A DNA stretch of 64,000 nt, taken from positions 228,641 through 292,640 of the forward strand of contig JACBWW010000086.1 in NCBI GenBank assembly GCA_020086605.1. The letters run 5' to 3'. The notes beneath the pieces are model-generated. The model saw nothing but the letters and a program-made list of their open reading frames with translations. It made no database searches and had not been told where the DNA came from. Below are positions 36,812-48,850 of the stretch, one piece after another. The position numbers and the translations under genes are program-made. The DNA is from Lanius collurio (lineage: Eukaryota; Chordata; Aves; Passeriformes; Laniidae). Within the stretch, counting starts at the first letter, position 1; each line of letters opens with the position of its first letter.

Positions 36812-36893
36812 GGTCTGGGGGATCCCTGCTCTGCCAGGAGAGCCTGATAGAATGGGTCTGGGGGATCCCTGCTCTGCCAGGAGAGCCTGATAG
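36812..36893. repeat. 43-bp tandem duplication
   Basis: Two near-identical units start GGTCTGGGGGATCCCTGC at 36812 and 36855, period 43 bp, identical over at least 39 bp. A recent local duplication. Confidence 0.9.
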
Positions 36894-39679
36894 GAGGGAG
36901 GAGGGCTGAGCTGTGAATCCTTATGTTGCCTTGGTGACACAGATGCTCTCACCAGCTCTGGCAGCTTTGTAGCCCTGTGGAGGAAGAGGGGACCCCATGA
37001 TTTACCCCAGCTCTGTCCCCCAGGGCTGAGCAGCACCCCCCACACTGTCAGTACAGCTGGGACAGGACTGGGCTCCCTGTGAGCCTTCCTCTGAGGAAGG
37101 CTGATCCCACAAGATAAGCACTCTCTAAAATTGTGGGGATTTTAAGAAAACCTCTCTGCCAGTTCACTGCAACCTTCCAGAGGACTCTGGCTAGCACAGG
37201 AGCCTCAATACATACAAACTGTCACAGTCAGAGACTCCTGGCTCAGCTTGCCTTGCCAATAAACTCTTTGATGGGAATATTCCCAGAAATACCATGCTTT
37301 AAAAATCTGATCCAGCCCTTGCTATCTATAGCTTCTCAAAAAGAAGAAAGAAAGACAACATTTTGGCCAAGATGCAAGAGAGAAGAGCTTCTAGCAGCTC
37401 CCTGCAGCACGGGTGGAGAGTGGCCATCCATGGGGGAAGAACCAAGTGTCTGCTGGCTGAGGCACTGATGCTGTGGGAGGACAGCTCAGCCCTGTCCGAG
37501 ACAGGTGCAGATCCAACATTTTTGATAACTCAAATTGTTTCATCATAAAAGCATGGGAGAAGCTGTCTCACTGCACCAGGGCATAAAGGAGTTTGCAATT
37601 AACACCTGAGAGGAGAGATAGGTTGGCCTCAATGGAGTAGAGCATTTAACCACAGTAACAAAGAAAGATGGATTTGACATTTTAATCTTGATCCTTACAC
37701 CTCTAAATTGCCTTTCAGAGGAGGAAGATAATGTGTGAAGTACAGGGCTGATCCTGGGGATGCATCAATACCAACATCCCAATGGAACCAAGTGCCACAG
37801 ACCCTGTACAGCTCAGGGATTTGGTTCACCCAAAGGAGACAATGGGCTGATGGAAGACCTGGCCCAGGGGTTGAGCTGAGCGTTGGTAACTGGCCATCTT
37901 GGTTTTCATCCTTGGAGGGAACCTGCTGTCCATCCAGGCTGGGAATTAAGATCCAACCAGATCCATCCCTAGTGCTGGCTCCCAAACCCGCTGGGCTGTT
38001 GGGGAACTGTGGAAGGAGAGGGTGATGCTGTTACTGGTAGGATGATGAGATGTCCTGCCAGGCCCTGCTCTAGGGGGTTGTAGGTACCCCATGCACGGTG
38101 TGGATTCATAGCCCTCATTGTTATTTGAAGCCACCTGGGCTTTAACCTTTCCCCTGCATGGAGCAAGAAGGGTTCAGGTACCAGCACCATGTCCTGGATG
38201 CAAAGCTGTTACACACCCAGAGGTGCAGATGGACAGCAAGGAGAGCAGGAAGGGTAAAGTAAGAGGAGGTGATGGCCCAGCACAGAGCAGGGCAAGCAGT
38301 GGGGTTTGGCTGAACCCCAAATCCATCAACTCCCTGTTGCAGCCACCTCCTCAACTTCTGCGTGTTTTTGCACAAGCTTTATTTAAATTTTTTTTTAGTT
38401 GACTTGCAAAGTAGCCAACCTGCCAAAGCTGCCCATTTTGCCTGCAGATGCTCTGCATTGGCGGCCTCTAAACCCCTTTAAACAGCCCCAACTCAATCAC
38501 AGCTCTGTCAGGCGATGCTCTATTTAACAGGAGCTGCCCGTCTCACGCAGCAGCAGCAGCCCAGGAACCTCCTCCTGAGTCCATTTTCTCAGTGAGTGGC
38601 AGCAATAAATAAAATCCAGCCAGTTGGTTCTTGAAACGCTACCATGCCTTGATTACTTTTGCCCAGGACTTTGCCAACTGTGCTGCAACCTCCTGCAGAT
38701 GCTGCTTCCCTCTGCCTGCCACCTCCCCAGGCTGGAGGAGGGAAGAGCTGTGGTGGGATCACACAGAATGGGATCCAAGTGCAGGTGCAGGGCAGCAAAG
38801 GGGCCTGGAGGAGGCACTTCCAGAAGGACATGCCCCTGTCAAAGCCTCTTGCCCCAGAGCTGTGCAGCAAGAGCAAGGTCCTGCCCAGGAAAGCTCCTGG
38901 GTTGTTTCTCACAGGAGCAGGGAATGCTGCCCCTGCCTTGGCCAGGCTCCAGGGTAGTTAATTGCATTCTGCCTGCCCAACATTAATTAATCTGGTGTCG
39001 TGCAGAGTCCACTGTGCTAGGTGCATCCGGGAAAGAAAAAGAAAAATCCACCCCCCCCCCCCACCCAGTAAATAAAAGAGGGGGAGGGAGCTGGGCTGGC
39101 AGTTGGCTCTGGAGCTCAGCAGGGACACAGGGTCCCAGCCCCAGTGGGGAGCCTCTTGTCAGGATCCAGACCTCTCTTGCAGTGCTGGACCTGGCTCCGT
39201 TAGCTCTGGCACTGATTTGCTTTCACCTCCGAGTGAACACAGCCAAGTCACACTCAGAGGTCACCCCCAGTTTGCTCCCTGTGTCCGTTCCCAGGGCAGA
39301 GGATGCTGGTGTTGGCCAGGGAAGCGCTTCAAAGATCAGCTGGTGGACAGGGAGGGTTGAGCACTAAACAGCCACCTTGGCAGTGCCAGACTGGTCTCAC
39401 AAGAAAATCCATGGGGTTCAGTGGGGCTGCAGTATTTGTACAGATCTGAGGGTGCTTTGGGCTTCCTGAGCTGCCAAAGGAAACTCATCCCATCCAGGCA
39501 GCAAAGTCATGAGTGATGAGACGTGGCCAGGGAGCAGACTCTGAGCACACACCTCCTCTGCAAGGGTGTTTTTGGGAGGCAGAGCTGTGGCAGGAGATCC
39601 CCTGCTCACACAAAAAGCAGATGCCAGTTCTTTCAAACCCTACTGTTACCTCATTAAAGCAGCTGTCTGCTGTCCCCTG
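36894..39679. other. Unique non-coding sequence
   Basis: No gene recognised in 2.8 kb. A C-run is at 39050-39062. Several frames of 100-120 codons over 38600-39000 have no recognisable domain and overlap on both strands. Confidence 0.42.
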
Positions 39680-39930
39680 AAGACAGACAAATTAGGAGTC
39701 AACTCAACCAAGAGCACAACAAACACAAATATGTGACCGTATGAAACGCTAACAAGGCTGTTCCCACCGCCCTGGCCCGGGAGTGCACAGCATCTTCCCA
39801 GAGCTGGAAACACATCTTGTTCAGGCCCAGTTAATAGCCAAAGGATCCAGGTGATTATTTCCCAGCTCCTGTGAGTGACAGCAGATGTTTTAGAGTGATT
39901 TGTAATCTAACAGAGACATTAACCTTTTAA
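39680..39930. promoter_or_regulatory. Candidate conserved regulatory block
   Basis: Contains ACAAATTAGGAGTCAAC, TGTGACCGTATGAAACGC and TTTGTAATCTAACAG with retained CpGs in unique DNA. Weak, composition-based call. Confidence 0.25.
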
Positions 39931-42199
39931 AGCATCTCCCGGTGTCCCCGGGGCTGTCCAGGGACGCTCCATTGTGCCAGGGAACAAAGAGCCCTGGATA
40001 TTGCTCAGGAGTGAACAGCAGGGATGAGCTTTACATAAAAGAGATCAATAAAAATATATCAACAGCCCACGCAGGGCTTTGGGAAGGGGTGGAGGAGAGA
40101 GGCCTGGGAGGAGATGCAGCATGACTGGTCAGGTCACAGCGTCGCAGCAGCTATCGAGGAGCAGATGAAAAGATACTGATTGGGCTTTTAATCTCTGCTC
40201 CACACACAGATCCCCTGGGCCAAACAGGCTCTTGGTTTTGCTCCTGATGGGCAGAGGTTGCTGCCCTGCTGGGCTTCTCCAGCTCCATCTCTTTTCCATG
40301 GCATGGCTGGGGGACTCAGCATTGCCACAACAGCTTCGGCAGCCTCATCCTACACAGCTCTGCTCCCAGAACTGGGGATCAGAACTCTATTGCTCACATG
40401 TGCAGCAGGTTTGGCAGGTCTCATGAGTGCTGGTATCCCACAAACCCAGCGTGATGGGCTTCACAACAGGGAGTGAGAGAACAGAGGGGAAAACCCTTGC
40501 ATTTCTACAGGGATTCTCCCGCCACACGGGGATCGACACTCTCCGTATCGACGAGGCAGCGCAGGGAGCCTGGGGAGAGGCTGTTCTATTTCTGGCCAAG
40601 ACTTTCCCATCAGGGAAGCATGAAGCACCAAATGCAACACAGCTAGCCTGGGAAGCAGATGGTCCGTGGAGGTGAGTCCCACTGTAGTTTACAGCCAGTC
40701 TGACACCCTGGGGAGAAATCCCACAGACAGGAGAGGTCCCCAAATCTTTCCTGACAAAACTTTTGACTAGAGGGACAAAACAACTTTTTCAACCCTAGAT
40801 ACACCTTGGAGCAACCAGGATTGGGATGATGTCACCAGCCTTTGGAGCAGCAGTGGGTGGTGGGTGCCTTTGCCCACACAAAATAGATATATTTACTGAA
40901 TGCACCCATGGATCATTAACAGTCTGTTGCTATCACAGCCTCCAGCCAGCCCTGAGCTCTCTTTCACTACACAGAGCATTGAAAAAACACCTTGAAGAGG
41001 CTTGGAGCTGACCTCTTCTGCCTTGGTACACACAGGAGAGGAGGATCTAGCCCTTTCCACTGGCAGCCAAGCTCCAACTGCTGCTCGCTCTCGGGGAGCA
41101 GATCTGTGGCAGGAGAATCCCTGCACGAGGCTCGGCCGTCTCTTTGCACCCACTGGTGTTATTATCTAAATCAGATTAGAGATGCAAAAAGCAGAGCAGC
41201 AGGTACAGCAAACAGGAGCTGCCAGATTGGAGCGGGCTGTGGTGACAGCGGGGGCTCCACGTGGGGATGTTCTTCCAATGTTTCTTCCAATCTTTCTGCA
41301 AAGAATCCTCCTCCAGACTCAGCTGGATGTTGTCACCCAAGGGACTCTCTTCCCTGTCAGTTCTCTTGCTGAGCAGGAGCAGGGCTTGGAAGCAGATTCC
41401 CAGCCTTTCTGTGAGATCCACCGTCACAGCCTTCCCTGCTCCACCACCATCTCCTGTGGGAGCCTGGCAAAGGCCACCCCACACCTCCCTCTCACCCCCA
41501 GGGCTCTGGGAGGGCATGGCACAAACTGTGAGCAAAACTGTTCCAGTCTCATCTCTTTGACTTAGAAGGGAAATGTTTATCTAAGCAGCAGGTTTCCTGC
41601 AGATGAAGTCTGCCATACAGGCTTTGCCTGACCAGGATCAAGTGAAAATCCAGGGATGGAGCTGGGGCTGCTCCAATTTCTGCACTGGGGGCACAGGGGA
41701 GACCCAGCAGGAGCAGAGGGGGGAGCTGAGCTCCCCAGGCACATTTGGTGCTGGCTGCACCAAACCTCAGCAGCAAAATAGGGTTGTTTTATTAGGAGGC
41801 TTTGCTGGGCAGAAAGTGGAATCTCAGTTTCTGGGGAGGGTGCAGAAAATGACACCATGGGAAAGAGCCCTCTTGGAAATTTGATCCAAGAACAGCACAT
41901 TTGTGGCCTCTGCCTCTGGCCTGTGACCGTCAGGACAGCTCAAGGGAGCAAAGCTGCTTCCCAGAACTTTTCACCATTGCATTTGTTTCCTTCTACACAC
42001 CAAAGCCTTTTAAAAACTTGTGTGACACAAGTTGTGTTAAAAGATCCATTTTGGCTCAGCTTTTCCCTGGGGGTTCTCCCTGCCTCTTGGTCATGAGGTG
42101 AAAAAAAGAGCCACCAAAACACAAAAGCAAACACCACCAAAAAAACCATCTTCACCAAATCCCCCTCCTTGCTGGGGATTCACAGTAACCAGCAGGCCT
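39931..42199. other. Unique non-coding sequence
   Basis: No gene recognised in 2.3 kb. A few CpG-bearing patches (40139-40160, 40515-40565) stand out slightly; a short direct repeat TTCTTCCAAT lies at 41269-41290. Confidence 0.42.
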
Positions 42200-42265
42200 T
42201 GTCCCTGCTCGTTGCAGGCAGGGTTTCTGCATGTCCCTTCCAACCCAAATTCTTCCAGGATTTAT
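42200..42265 (+). mobile_element. Possible CR1 LINE 3' end
   Basis: GTCCCTGCTCGTTGCAGGC and TGTCCCTTCCAACCCAAATTC, then TTCCAGGATTT, resemble the last 60 bp of CR1 in plus orientation. Diverged. Confidence 0.55.
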
Positions 42266-44859
42266 GAAAACACACAGCTTGGCTGCAGCCACATCTGACA
42301 AAGCTTCCCCCTTGGTGGAAAGGTCACGACCAGCCACAAAGAGGGGAACAACCATTCATGAGACCTTTACATGGTAAACACCATTTCCTTTCCTGTTTGT
42401 AGAGTGCAGAAGGAAACATCCCAATGTTCTTCCTTAAACTCCCCCTCACAGCAGCCCTTACCTAAACCAGGCTGCAAAACTCATGATTAACAGGCATGCA
42501 CCTCCTTGCTCTCACTACAAGGCTTATCACACCAACTACATCCCCCAAATCAACACAGCCCTTCCAGGAACCTGATTTTGGTAGAAGCTGTTACAATTCT
42601 TCTGAGTAACATTAATTTTATTCAAATACCTGGGAAACACGGGAGGTAAAAGCTGAAATCTTGGTTCCTACCTGACCCTTAGGAAAATATTCAGTTAATA
42701 TCTTAGACATCCAACCAGATCATGTGCTGCTGGGGCTCCTATTCCTCATTTTATGTAATGAAAAATACAAAACATAATTCAAAAGAAGAAATACATTTTA
42801 AAATATGGCATGAAAGAGCCTCTTTACTGACAGATCCTTGGTGGACTTTGATTTGCTTTTCCTTACAAGCTCTCTCTCAGCTATTATTTTCTTTCCCAGT
42901 GGTGTCATTCTAATTTTCAAACTCAAGCAAAGAAACTGCTCATTCTTTACCTCTGGTCAGCAGCCACCTCAGGGGGGTTTCTTCAGCTTCTCAACAAACA
43001 CCAGCTCAGCCAGAACCTGCAAACTTCTCTTGGTCCAGTGAAGCTCTGCCCACTGAGCAGATGTTGTCAATCAGCACCAACAGCTCAAGTGCACCAGAAC
43101 AAAACAACTTGGCTTTCCTGGAGACCTTCCTCCCACCTCTCACCTGGTGTGTTGAAGGGTTTCCCAAGGTGTGAACTTGCAGAAGGGGGGAAATATGATA
43201 ATTGTGGGTATTTCCCTCCAGAAGTGAAGTCTAACTCGTGGCAGTGGCTGAGGGGGAGCGCAGCTGCCTCAGGATGGAGCTGCATGAGCTGCTCAGGGTC
43301 CTGACCACATCCAGAACAGGCCATTCCTGCTTCTCTGATGCCCTCTCTCTCCAAGGGAAAGAAATCAGTCTTTTGGGTCTTTTCTGAGTCTTTTTCCCAT
43401 TTTCATTTTGCTTATCACCCTGAAAACTTTAAGAGAATGTGCCATTTCCCAGCCATCCTGTGGTGGGTCTCCCCATGGTGCACATCCTGCTGACATGTGA
43501 TGTGACTGGAGCCATAAAGTGCTTTTTTGTAGCTGTCACTGTGAATAAGAGCCTGCAGAAGAAGGATTTATATATACTTTCTGTCTTCTCTTACCCCACT
43601 ACTCCCTCCAGGCTCCAACTGCTCAAACCAGAGCTTTGTGTTCATTACACCCTGATGAGCAAACGGACTAGTTTGAAGTCCAGGCTTGAAGGGAGGTGTT
43701 TAAGGTCTCTGCTGGCATAAAGAGAGGAATGGGGGATAACTTGACCTCCCAGGAGAAAGAGAGGGTGGCATGGTGGCAGTCAGTGCTCCTTTGGGCACAC
43801 TGGAGTGATGGAGAGCTGTCAAAGACCATGAGGCTTTTCAGAGAATCACCCCAATGGGTGTTTGGCTTCTGGCTGAAGTTTTAAAGTCCTCTGTGTCTTC
43901 CCTGACACTGGGAATTGCTTTGCTCTCTCCTGCTTGGACAAACCCAGCCCAGAGGCCCAGGGTAGGCTTCAGCATCTCCATGGACATTGGGCTCCTGAGG
44001 GAGGACATCCCACCACAGAAACTCCAGAGGACCACGGAGGAGAGGTAAACATACAAGTTAGTTACATATTTTATTTTATTTCTCTGCTGCTGAGATCTAG
44101 TTACCTCTGATCAAATCCAGCCGAGATCCCAACTGGACCAATTCAGCCTTCTGAAGGAAGTGAGCTCTGGTTAGAGGGGGTCTGAAATATCTCACAAGCA
44201 AAATATCTGAAGATGTGTAATCCAACCCAATCCAGCCTGCCAAAGCCACCTCCCACTTGCACAGTTTTAATACAGTTCAAGGCCACAAGGCCCTGTCACA
44301 ATCTCCTAAAACTGGGTTTCTGCATGGAGGGGGAGGGAGCAAAGGGGGCTGAGGGTCCTCCACGCTGGAAGAGCTGTGTGAGAGCAGGCACACATAAAGG
44401 ATAAAGGCAGTGAGGGTGGTCATATGTGGGATTTAGAAATGGTAAAGAGATGGGGAGATCTGGCCAAGCCCTGACCTCTGTGTTGGGTTCTCCCACACCC
44501 TACCCCATTTTCCTCAGCAGCTGGTCCCAGCTGTCTGCACAAACTGGGACTGAACCACAAGCACAACCAGCACCTCCAGCCCAGGCCATGCAGGCACTCA
44601 GGGCTCTGCAAAAGCAGCAAGGCCTCCTTCAATCTCCTTTCTCCTGTAAATATAAAGGGTGGTTACATCTTCTCCACCCAAATTTTACTTCCTTTTCCCC
44701 TGAAAAGGCTCAGTCTGAAGACGTCACAGAGTGTCCCATGCTGAGCCCAGAGCCTGTGGAATGCTCAGTGCCAGGCTCAGGTTTGGTTTATGCCTGCTCT
44801 GATGAAGCTGCACAAAAACAAGCTTGGGAGACTTTTAATTTTCCAAGCTTTAGATGAAA
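42266..44859. other. Unique non-coding sequence
   Basis: No gene or clear repeat recognised in 2.6 kb. 42590-42800 is AT-rich. Confidence 0.42.
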
Positions 44860-45370
44860 AGGATTCATTTAAAGCCTTTAAAAAATTTAGCCCACTTCAC
44901 AGCTCCTTCCAAAGATCGGTGTTGTGCTCTTTAAATAGGAGACATGTTTTAAAGCTACTGCCATCATTTATTAAATTAGCCTCAGACTTGCAAATGCAGC
45001 TCCCTCTTATTGAATCGTGTAATATTTATTTGCCAAGTTGTGATATTTGGAACTGCGCATGTTACGCACATGGGGGGAAGAGGGAGGTGACAGGGAAGGC
45101 ATGAGGGGCTGGGGGAAGGAAACTCCTTCTACTGTAAATTGTGTAAATACATTTGCACATCCCAGGAGGAGTAGGGAAAAGGCATTGTAATTAAAATGAC
45201 TGCCAGGGTATTTTAAACAAGGGAGAATAAATAGATTTTTCTCTGCATGGCACAGGCTCCTTTAACTTGGAAACTTCGTGACAGAAGATGATTAAAAATA
45301 TCTTATGGCGTGTCTGAAATCTGCAAGCTTTGATGAGAAAAATGTTCTTGGGAATGAAAGGAGATCAAGT
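44860..45370. promoter_or_regulatory. AT-rich candidate conserved regulatory block
   Basis: Two AT-rich sub-blocks (44860-45075 and 45170-45370) around a GC-richer middle. Notable words are CATTTATTAAATTAGCC, TTATTGAATCGTGTAATA, AACTGCGCATGTTACGC, TGTAATTAAAATGAC and AAACTTCGTGACAG. Retained CpGs inside AT-rich DNA suggest constraint. No coding frame is convincing. Conservation inferred. Confidence 0.36.
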
Positions 45371-45920
45371 GAAGGAGGAACAGTCTCCTACACACTGTTT
45401 TATAGGCCCAATTCATGACTGCAGATGTCACAGAAAATAATAATAAAAAAGCCACTTTTTTTGCTTCCTAACAGAAGAGAAGAACACCGAGCAGGGCTCC
45501 TGTAGGGAGAAGATCCCTTTTCTCCAGCTCTCAGAGCAGTAGTGAGAGGATGCTCCAGGAAACCATGGCAATGGCTGAGGAGCTGCTGAGCTCTTGCCTT
45601 GGGGTGTCACCCTGAGCCAAGAGGGCACAGGGCTGGCCCTGGTACCCCAATCCCAGCCCTTGGCAGGCCCAGGAGCACAGGACAGACAGTGCTGAGCTAA
45701 AGCTCTTTTCTCTCTGCCACTTCCAGCCCTGGGGAGCAGCCCTGCCCTCCCCACAGCCCCGAGCTGGGGCTGGCAGGAGCTGCAGTGGCTCCTTCCAAGG
45801 GCTGCTCGAGGAGGGGCCAATCTCTGGAAGGGAAGGGGCTGCAGGTTCTCCCCACACCCAGGCAGCTCCTCCTCTGAGTCTGGGCTTTAGCAGAGCTGCA
45901 GGGTCTAAACCTGGCCCACA
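45371..45920. other. Unique non-coding sequence
   Basis: GC-rich, no gene recognised; frames on the minus strand up to 182 codons extend into the adjacent CR1 and are incidental. Confidence 0.42.
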
Positions 45921-46245
45921 TGGAATCCCAAAATGGTTTGGATTGGTTTTAAAGCTGATGTGGTTGCAAACCCCTGCCATGGGCAGGGACACCTTCCACC
46001 ATCTCAGGCTGCTCCAAGCTCCATCTATTATGGCCTTGGACAATTCCAGGGATGGGGCAGCCACAGCTTCTCTGGGCACCCTATGCCAGGTCCTCCCCCA
46101 CCTTACAGGGAAGAATTTCTTCCCAATACCTCATCCAACCCTGCCCTCTGCCAGTAGGAAGCCATTTCCCCTTATCTCATCACTCCATGTCCTTGTATGA
46201 AGTTCTTCTTCAGATTTCACTTCCCTCTCCCCAAAATCCCCCACA
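45921..46245 (-). mobile_element. CR1 LINE 3' fragment
   Basis: On the plus strand, in reverse-complement order: TGGTTTGGATTGGTTTTAAAG, CCATGGGCAGGGACACCTTC, CCAGGGATGGGGCAGCCAC, GAAGAATTTCTTCCCAATAC and CCTTATCTCATCACTCCATG. A well-preserved CR1 3' region of about 325 bp. Confidence 0.92.
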
Positions 46246-46321
46246 GAACCCTCCCAACTCTCTGTGAGTGGGAGATCTCCCCTGTTTTTGTGTGCCATGA
46301 AGAGTTTCCCCTTAAGAGGTA

Positions 46322-46382
46322 GATCACAGGATCATTAAGGCTGGAAAAGACCTCCCAGATCATCAAGTCCAACTTTCGATGA
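46322..46382 (-). mobile_element. CR1 LINE 3' fragment
   Basis: The plus strand GATCACAGGATCATTAAGG, then GGAAAAGACCTCCCAGATCA and TCAAGTCCAAC, is the reverse complement of another CR1 3' end. An A-rich low-complexity tract (46383-46452) follows. Confidence 0.88.
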
Positions 46383-46452
46383 AATAAAAAAGAGATTAAA
46401 TAAATGTTAAAAAAAAATTAAAGTAAAAGAAAATAAAAAGAAGAAAGAAAGC

Positions 46453-47604
46453 TATTGAGCCTCCCACTTGATCAGAAGCCCTGCCCTGAGCTGGTAACAC
46501 CATCACAGTGTCAGCACTGGATGAAATTTCCTGTAACCTCAGCCTTGCTCGGAGGGGCTCTGGAATAACACCTCACTGATAGATTTCTTTGAAGACCTTA
46601 AAACTGGGAGTGCCCAATTTGCAAAATGAGATGTTTCAGATCATTTTGATCAGGCTTTTTTTTTTTTTTTTTTTCTTTTTTAATGATTCTAATTTTTCTA
46701 CTGCTCAGAGCCCTGGACCTGGTAACCACGGAAACTCAGCTTCCCAGGAAGAGGGATACAGGAGCTCAACCAGAGAATCTAATCATCTTCCATAACAGTG
46801 ACAAGAAAACATGCATGATGATGCANCCCAGCTCTTGGGCTGGCCAAGGGGAAGTGAAGCAGCCCAGAGCAAAGAGGAGGCAGGAGAGAGAAGAGGGAGA
46901 ATGCAGGGAGGGAGGGTGAGGCTGTGTGGCCAGAGGGATTGGGGCCCAGGTGCTGTCCTGCTGCCCGTTCCGCCTGGCACACGCTGGCATCGCTCTAATG
47001 AAGACAGACTTGGCACAGGCACTGGCCAAGTTTTCTCACAGGCCAGTGGATGCTCTTCCTTATCCAATTCCTACACATGCTCCTCCTGGACCTGGTTCAG
47101 CTCTGCTAATGGCTCCAGAGCTGGAAGAGAGGACACAAAGATAAGGGCCCAGAGAGCAGCAGGGAAGAAAGGCAGGGAAAGCTCCCCAGCCAGACAGAGT
47201 CTGTGAGAGGGAGGCTTTGGTGGGCTGCTGTGAGTGGCAGGGCCGGGAAGGAGGAGGGAAGGAGGTGACTTCATCTCATACCAGAGAGCTGACAGCCAGC
47301 AGAGGATAAAAGCCTGGGAATCCCTCAGCTCCAGTGAGGAGACCTTTCAGCTGCCAAAAGCAGGGCAGGAGCTGGGGTTTGAATTCCAAGCTTGGCTCCT
47401 GCCTGTGGTCTTTCCCACGCCAGTGAGAAAAAAATCAAAAGAGTGACCCAAGTGACAGGTGGGATGCCTGGGAAGGAGCCGCCTCCTCCCTCGCTGCTGG
47501 CTGCCAGGAGGCTTCAGGGCACTGGGGAGGAGGATGGAGGGAACATCTGTGGCTGCCAAAGCACCCCATCCCTCAGGCAGGGCACAGACAGCACCAGAGA
47601 CACC
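46453..47604. other. Unique non-coding sequence
   Basis: No gene recognised. A T-run lies at 46657-46680 and one unresolved base N at 46826. Confidence 0.45.
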
Positions 47605-48000
47605 TCTGCCTGCTCCCCTGCCTGCTCCTCTGCCTGCTCCTCTGCCTGCACCTCTGCCTCCTCCTCTGCCTGCTCCTCTGCCTGCACCTCTGCCTGCTCC
47701 TCTGCCTGCTCCTCTGCCTCCTCCTCTGCCTCCTCCTCTGCCTCCTCCTCTGCCTGCTCCTCTGCCTGCTCCTCTGCCTGCTCCTCTGCCTCCTCCTCTG
47801 CCTCCTCCTCTGCCTGCTCCTCTGCCTGCTCCTCTGCCTCCTCCTCTGCCTCCTCCTCTGCCTCCTCCTCTGCCTGCTCCTCTGCCTCCTCCTCTGCCTG
47901 CACCTCTGCCTGCACCTCTGCCTGCTCCTCTGCCTCCTCCTCTGCCTCCTCCTCTGCCTGCTCCTCTGCCTGCTCCCCTGCCTGCTCCCTGCCTGCTCCC
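47605..48000. repeat. 12-bp minisatellite, about 33 units
   Basis: Tandem array of three main unit types on the plus strand: A = TCTGCCTGCTCC, B = TCTGCCTCCTCC, C = TCTGCCTGCACC, plus an edge variant CCTGCCTGCTCC. Order from left: A A' A C B A C A A B B B A A A B B A A B B B A B C C A B B A A A' and a shortened unit. A run of A-A-B-B-(B)-A recurs three times, a weak higher-order period. The unit length is a multiple of three and lacks stop codons, so long frames stay open on both strands (287 codons on minus, 220 on plus); these are not genes. The G-rich strand repeats GGAGGAGG. Confidence 0.97.
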
Positions 48001-48023
48001 TGGCTGCCCTCCCCAGCTTGCCA

Positions 48024-48425
48024 AAGAATGGTTCAGGTTGGAAAAGCCCTCTAAGATCATCAAGTCCAACCCTTTCCCAGCGCTGCCAGGCCACCAATAA
48101 TCCATGTCCTCAAATGCCACATCCACATGGCTTTTAAATCCCCCCAGGAATGGGAAACCTGTGCCAGAGCTAGACAGCCCTTCAGGTGAAAAAATGTTCC
48201 CAATATCCAATGTAAACTTCCCCTGCTGTGACTTGAGGCTGTATCCTCTTGTCCTGTTGCTGGTAACCTGTGAGCAGAGTCTGAACCCACCTGGCTGCCC
48301 CCTCCTGTCAGGGAGGGGGTGTTGGAGAGCAAAAAGTCCCCCTGAGGCTCCTTTTCTCCAGGCTGAGCCCCCCCAGCTCCCTCAGCCGCTCCTGGAGCTC
48401 CAACCCCTTCCCCAGCTCCACTCAT
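48024..48425 (-). mobile_element. CR1 LINE 3' fragment
   Basis: On the plus strand: AGAATGGTTCAGGTTGGAAA, CATCAAGTCCAACCCTTTCC, CAAATGCCACATCCACATGG, AAACTTCCCCTGCTGTGAC and CTCCTTTTCTCCAGGCTGAG, a nearly full CR1 3' region of 400 bp in reverse orientation. Its 3' end lies 24 bp from the minisatellite. Confidence 0.93.
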
Positions 48426-48472
48426 TTGCTCTGCACATTCCCTTGCTGAATGAAGCAGCTCGTGGCAGTAAT

Positions 48473-48550
48473 ATCATAAAACAATTTGGTGTGGAAGGGA
48501 CTTTACAAGGTCCTCTAGTCCACATCCCCAAGTTTTACTCTACCAGGTTT
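48473..48550 (-). mobile_element. CR1 LINE 3' fragment
   Basis: The plus strand ATCATAAAACAATTTGGTG, then TGGAAGGGACTTTACAAGG and CCTCTAGTCCACATCCCC, is a reverse-complemented CR1 terminus, short and diverged. Confidence 0.78.
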
Positions 48551-48639
48551 AGACTCCTAAAAGAAACTTTACTTTTTTCCCTCATCTCTCAATTTTTTAG
48601 CTGCTGCTGCAAAGCTCAGGCCCAACCTCCAGCTGCCGT

Positions 48640-48850
48640 TTAGAAAATAAACCACAAATGTAATCAAAGCAATTACTACCTCCACTTCAAACATTACATT
48701 ATCAAGACAACCAGCTCCCCATTGAAGACAATTAATCTGCACAGTCACCAAAAGAAACTGTCAGCAATTAGAAGTGGAAGCACAACTTTGTAGTTAATTG
48801 GGAATATTGCACCTCTGTTACATGTTTAATTAGTTGATGGAGTGTGTCCC
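48640..48850. promoter_or_regulatory. AT-rich candidate conserved regulatory block
   Basis: Contains TGTAATCAAAGCAATTAC, GACAATTAATCTGC, GTAGTTAATTGGG and GTTTAATTAGTTGATGG; dense TAATTA-type cores without repeats. Conservation inferred. Confidence 0.33.

Noticed and set aside
45531..46079. 182-codon minus-strand frame
   Set aside because: It runs through a CR1 fragment and GC-rich unique DNA; no domain.
47347..48210. 287-codon minus-strand frame (Gly/Arg-rich) and 220/213-codon plus-strand frames
   Set aside because: They exist only because the 12-bp minisatellite has no stop codon in any frame; the flanking parts are CR1 and unique DNA without a domain.
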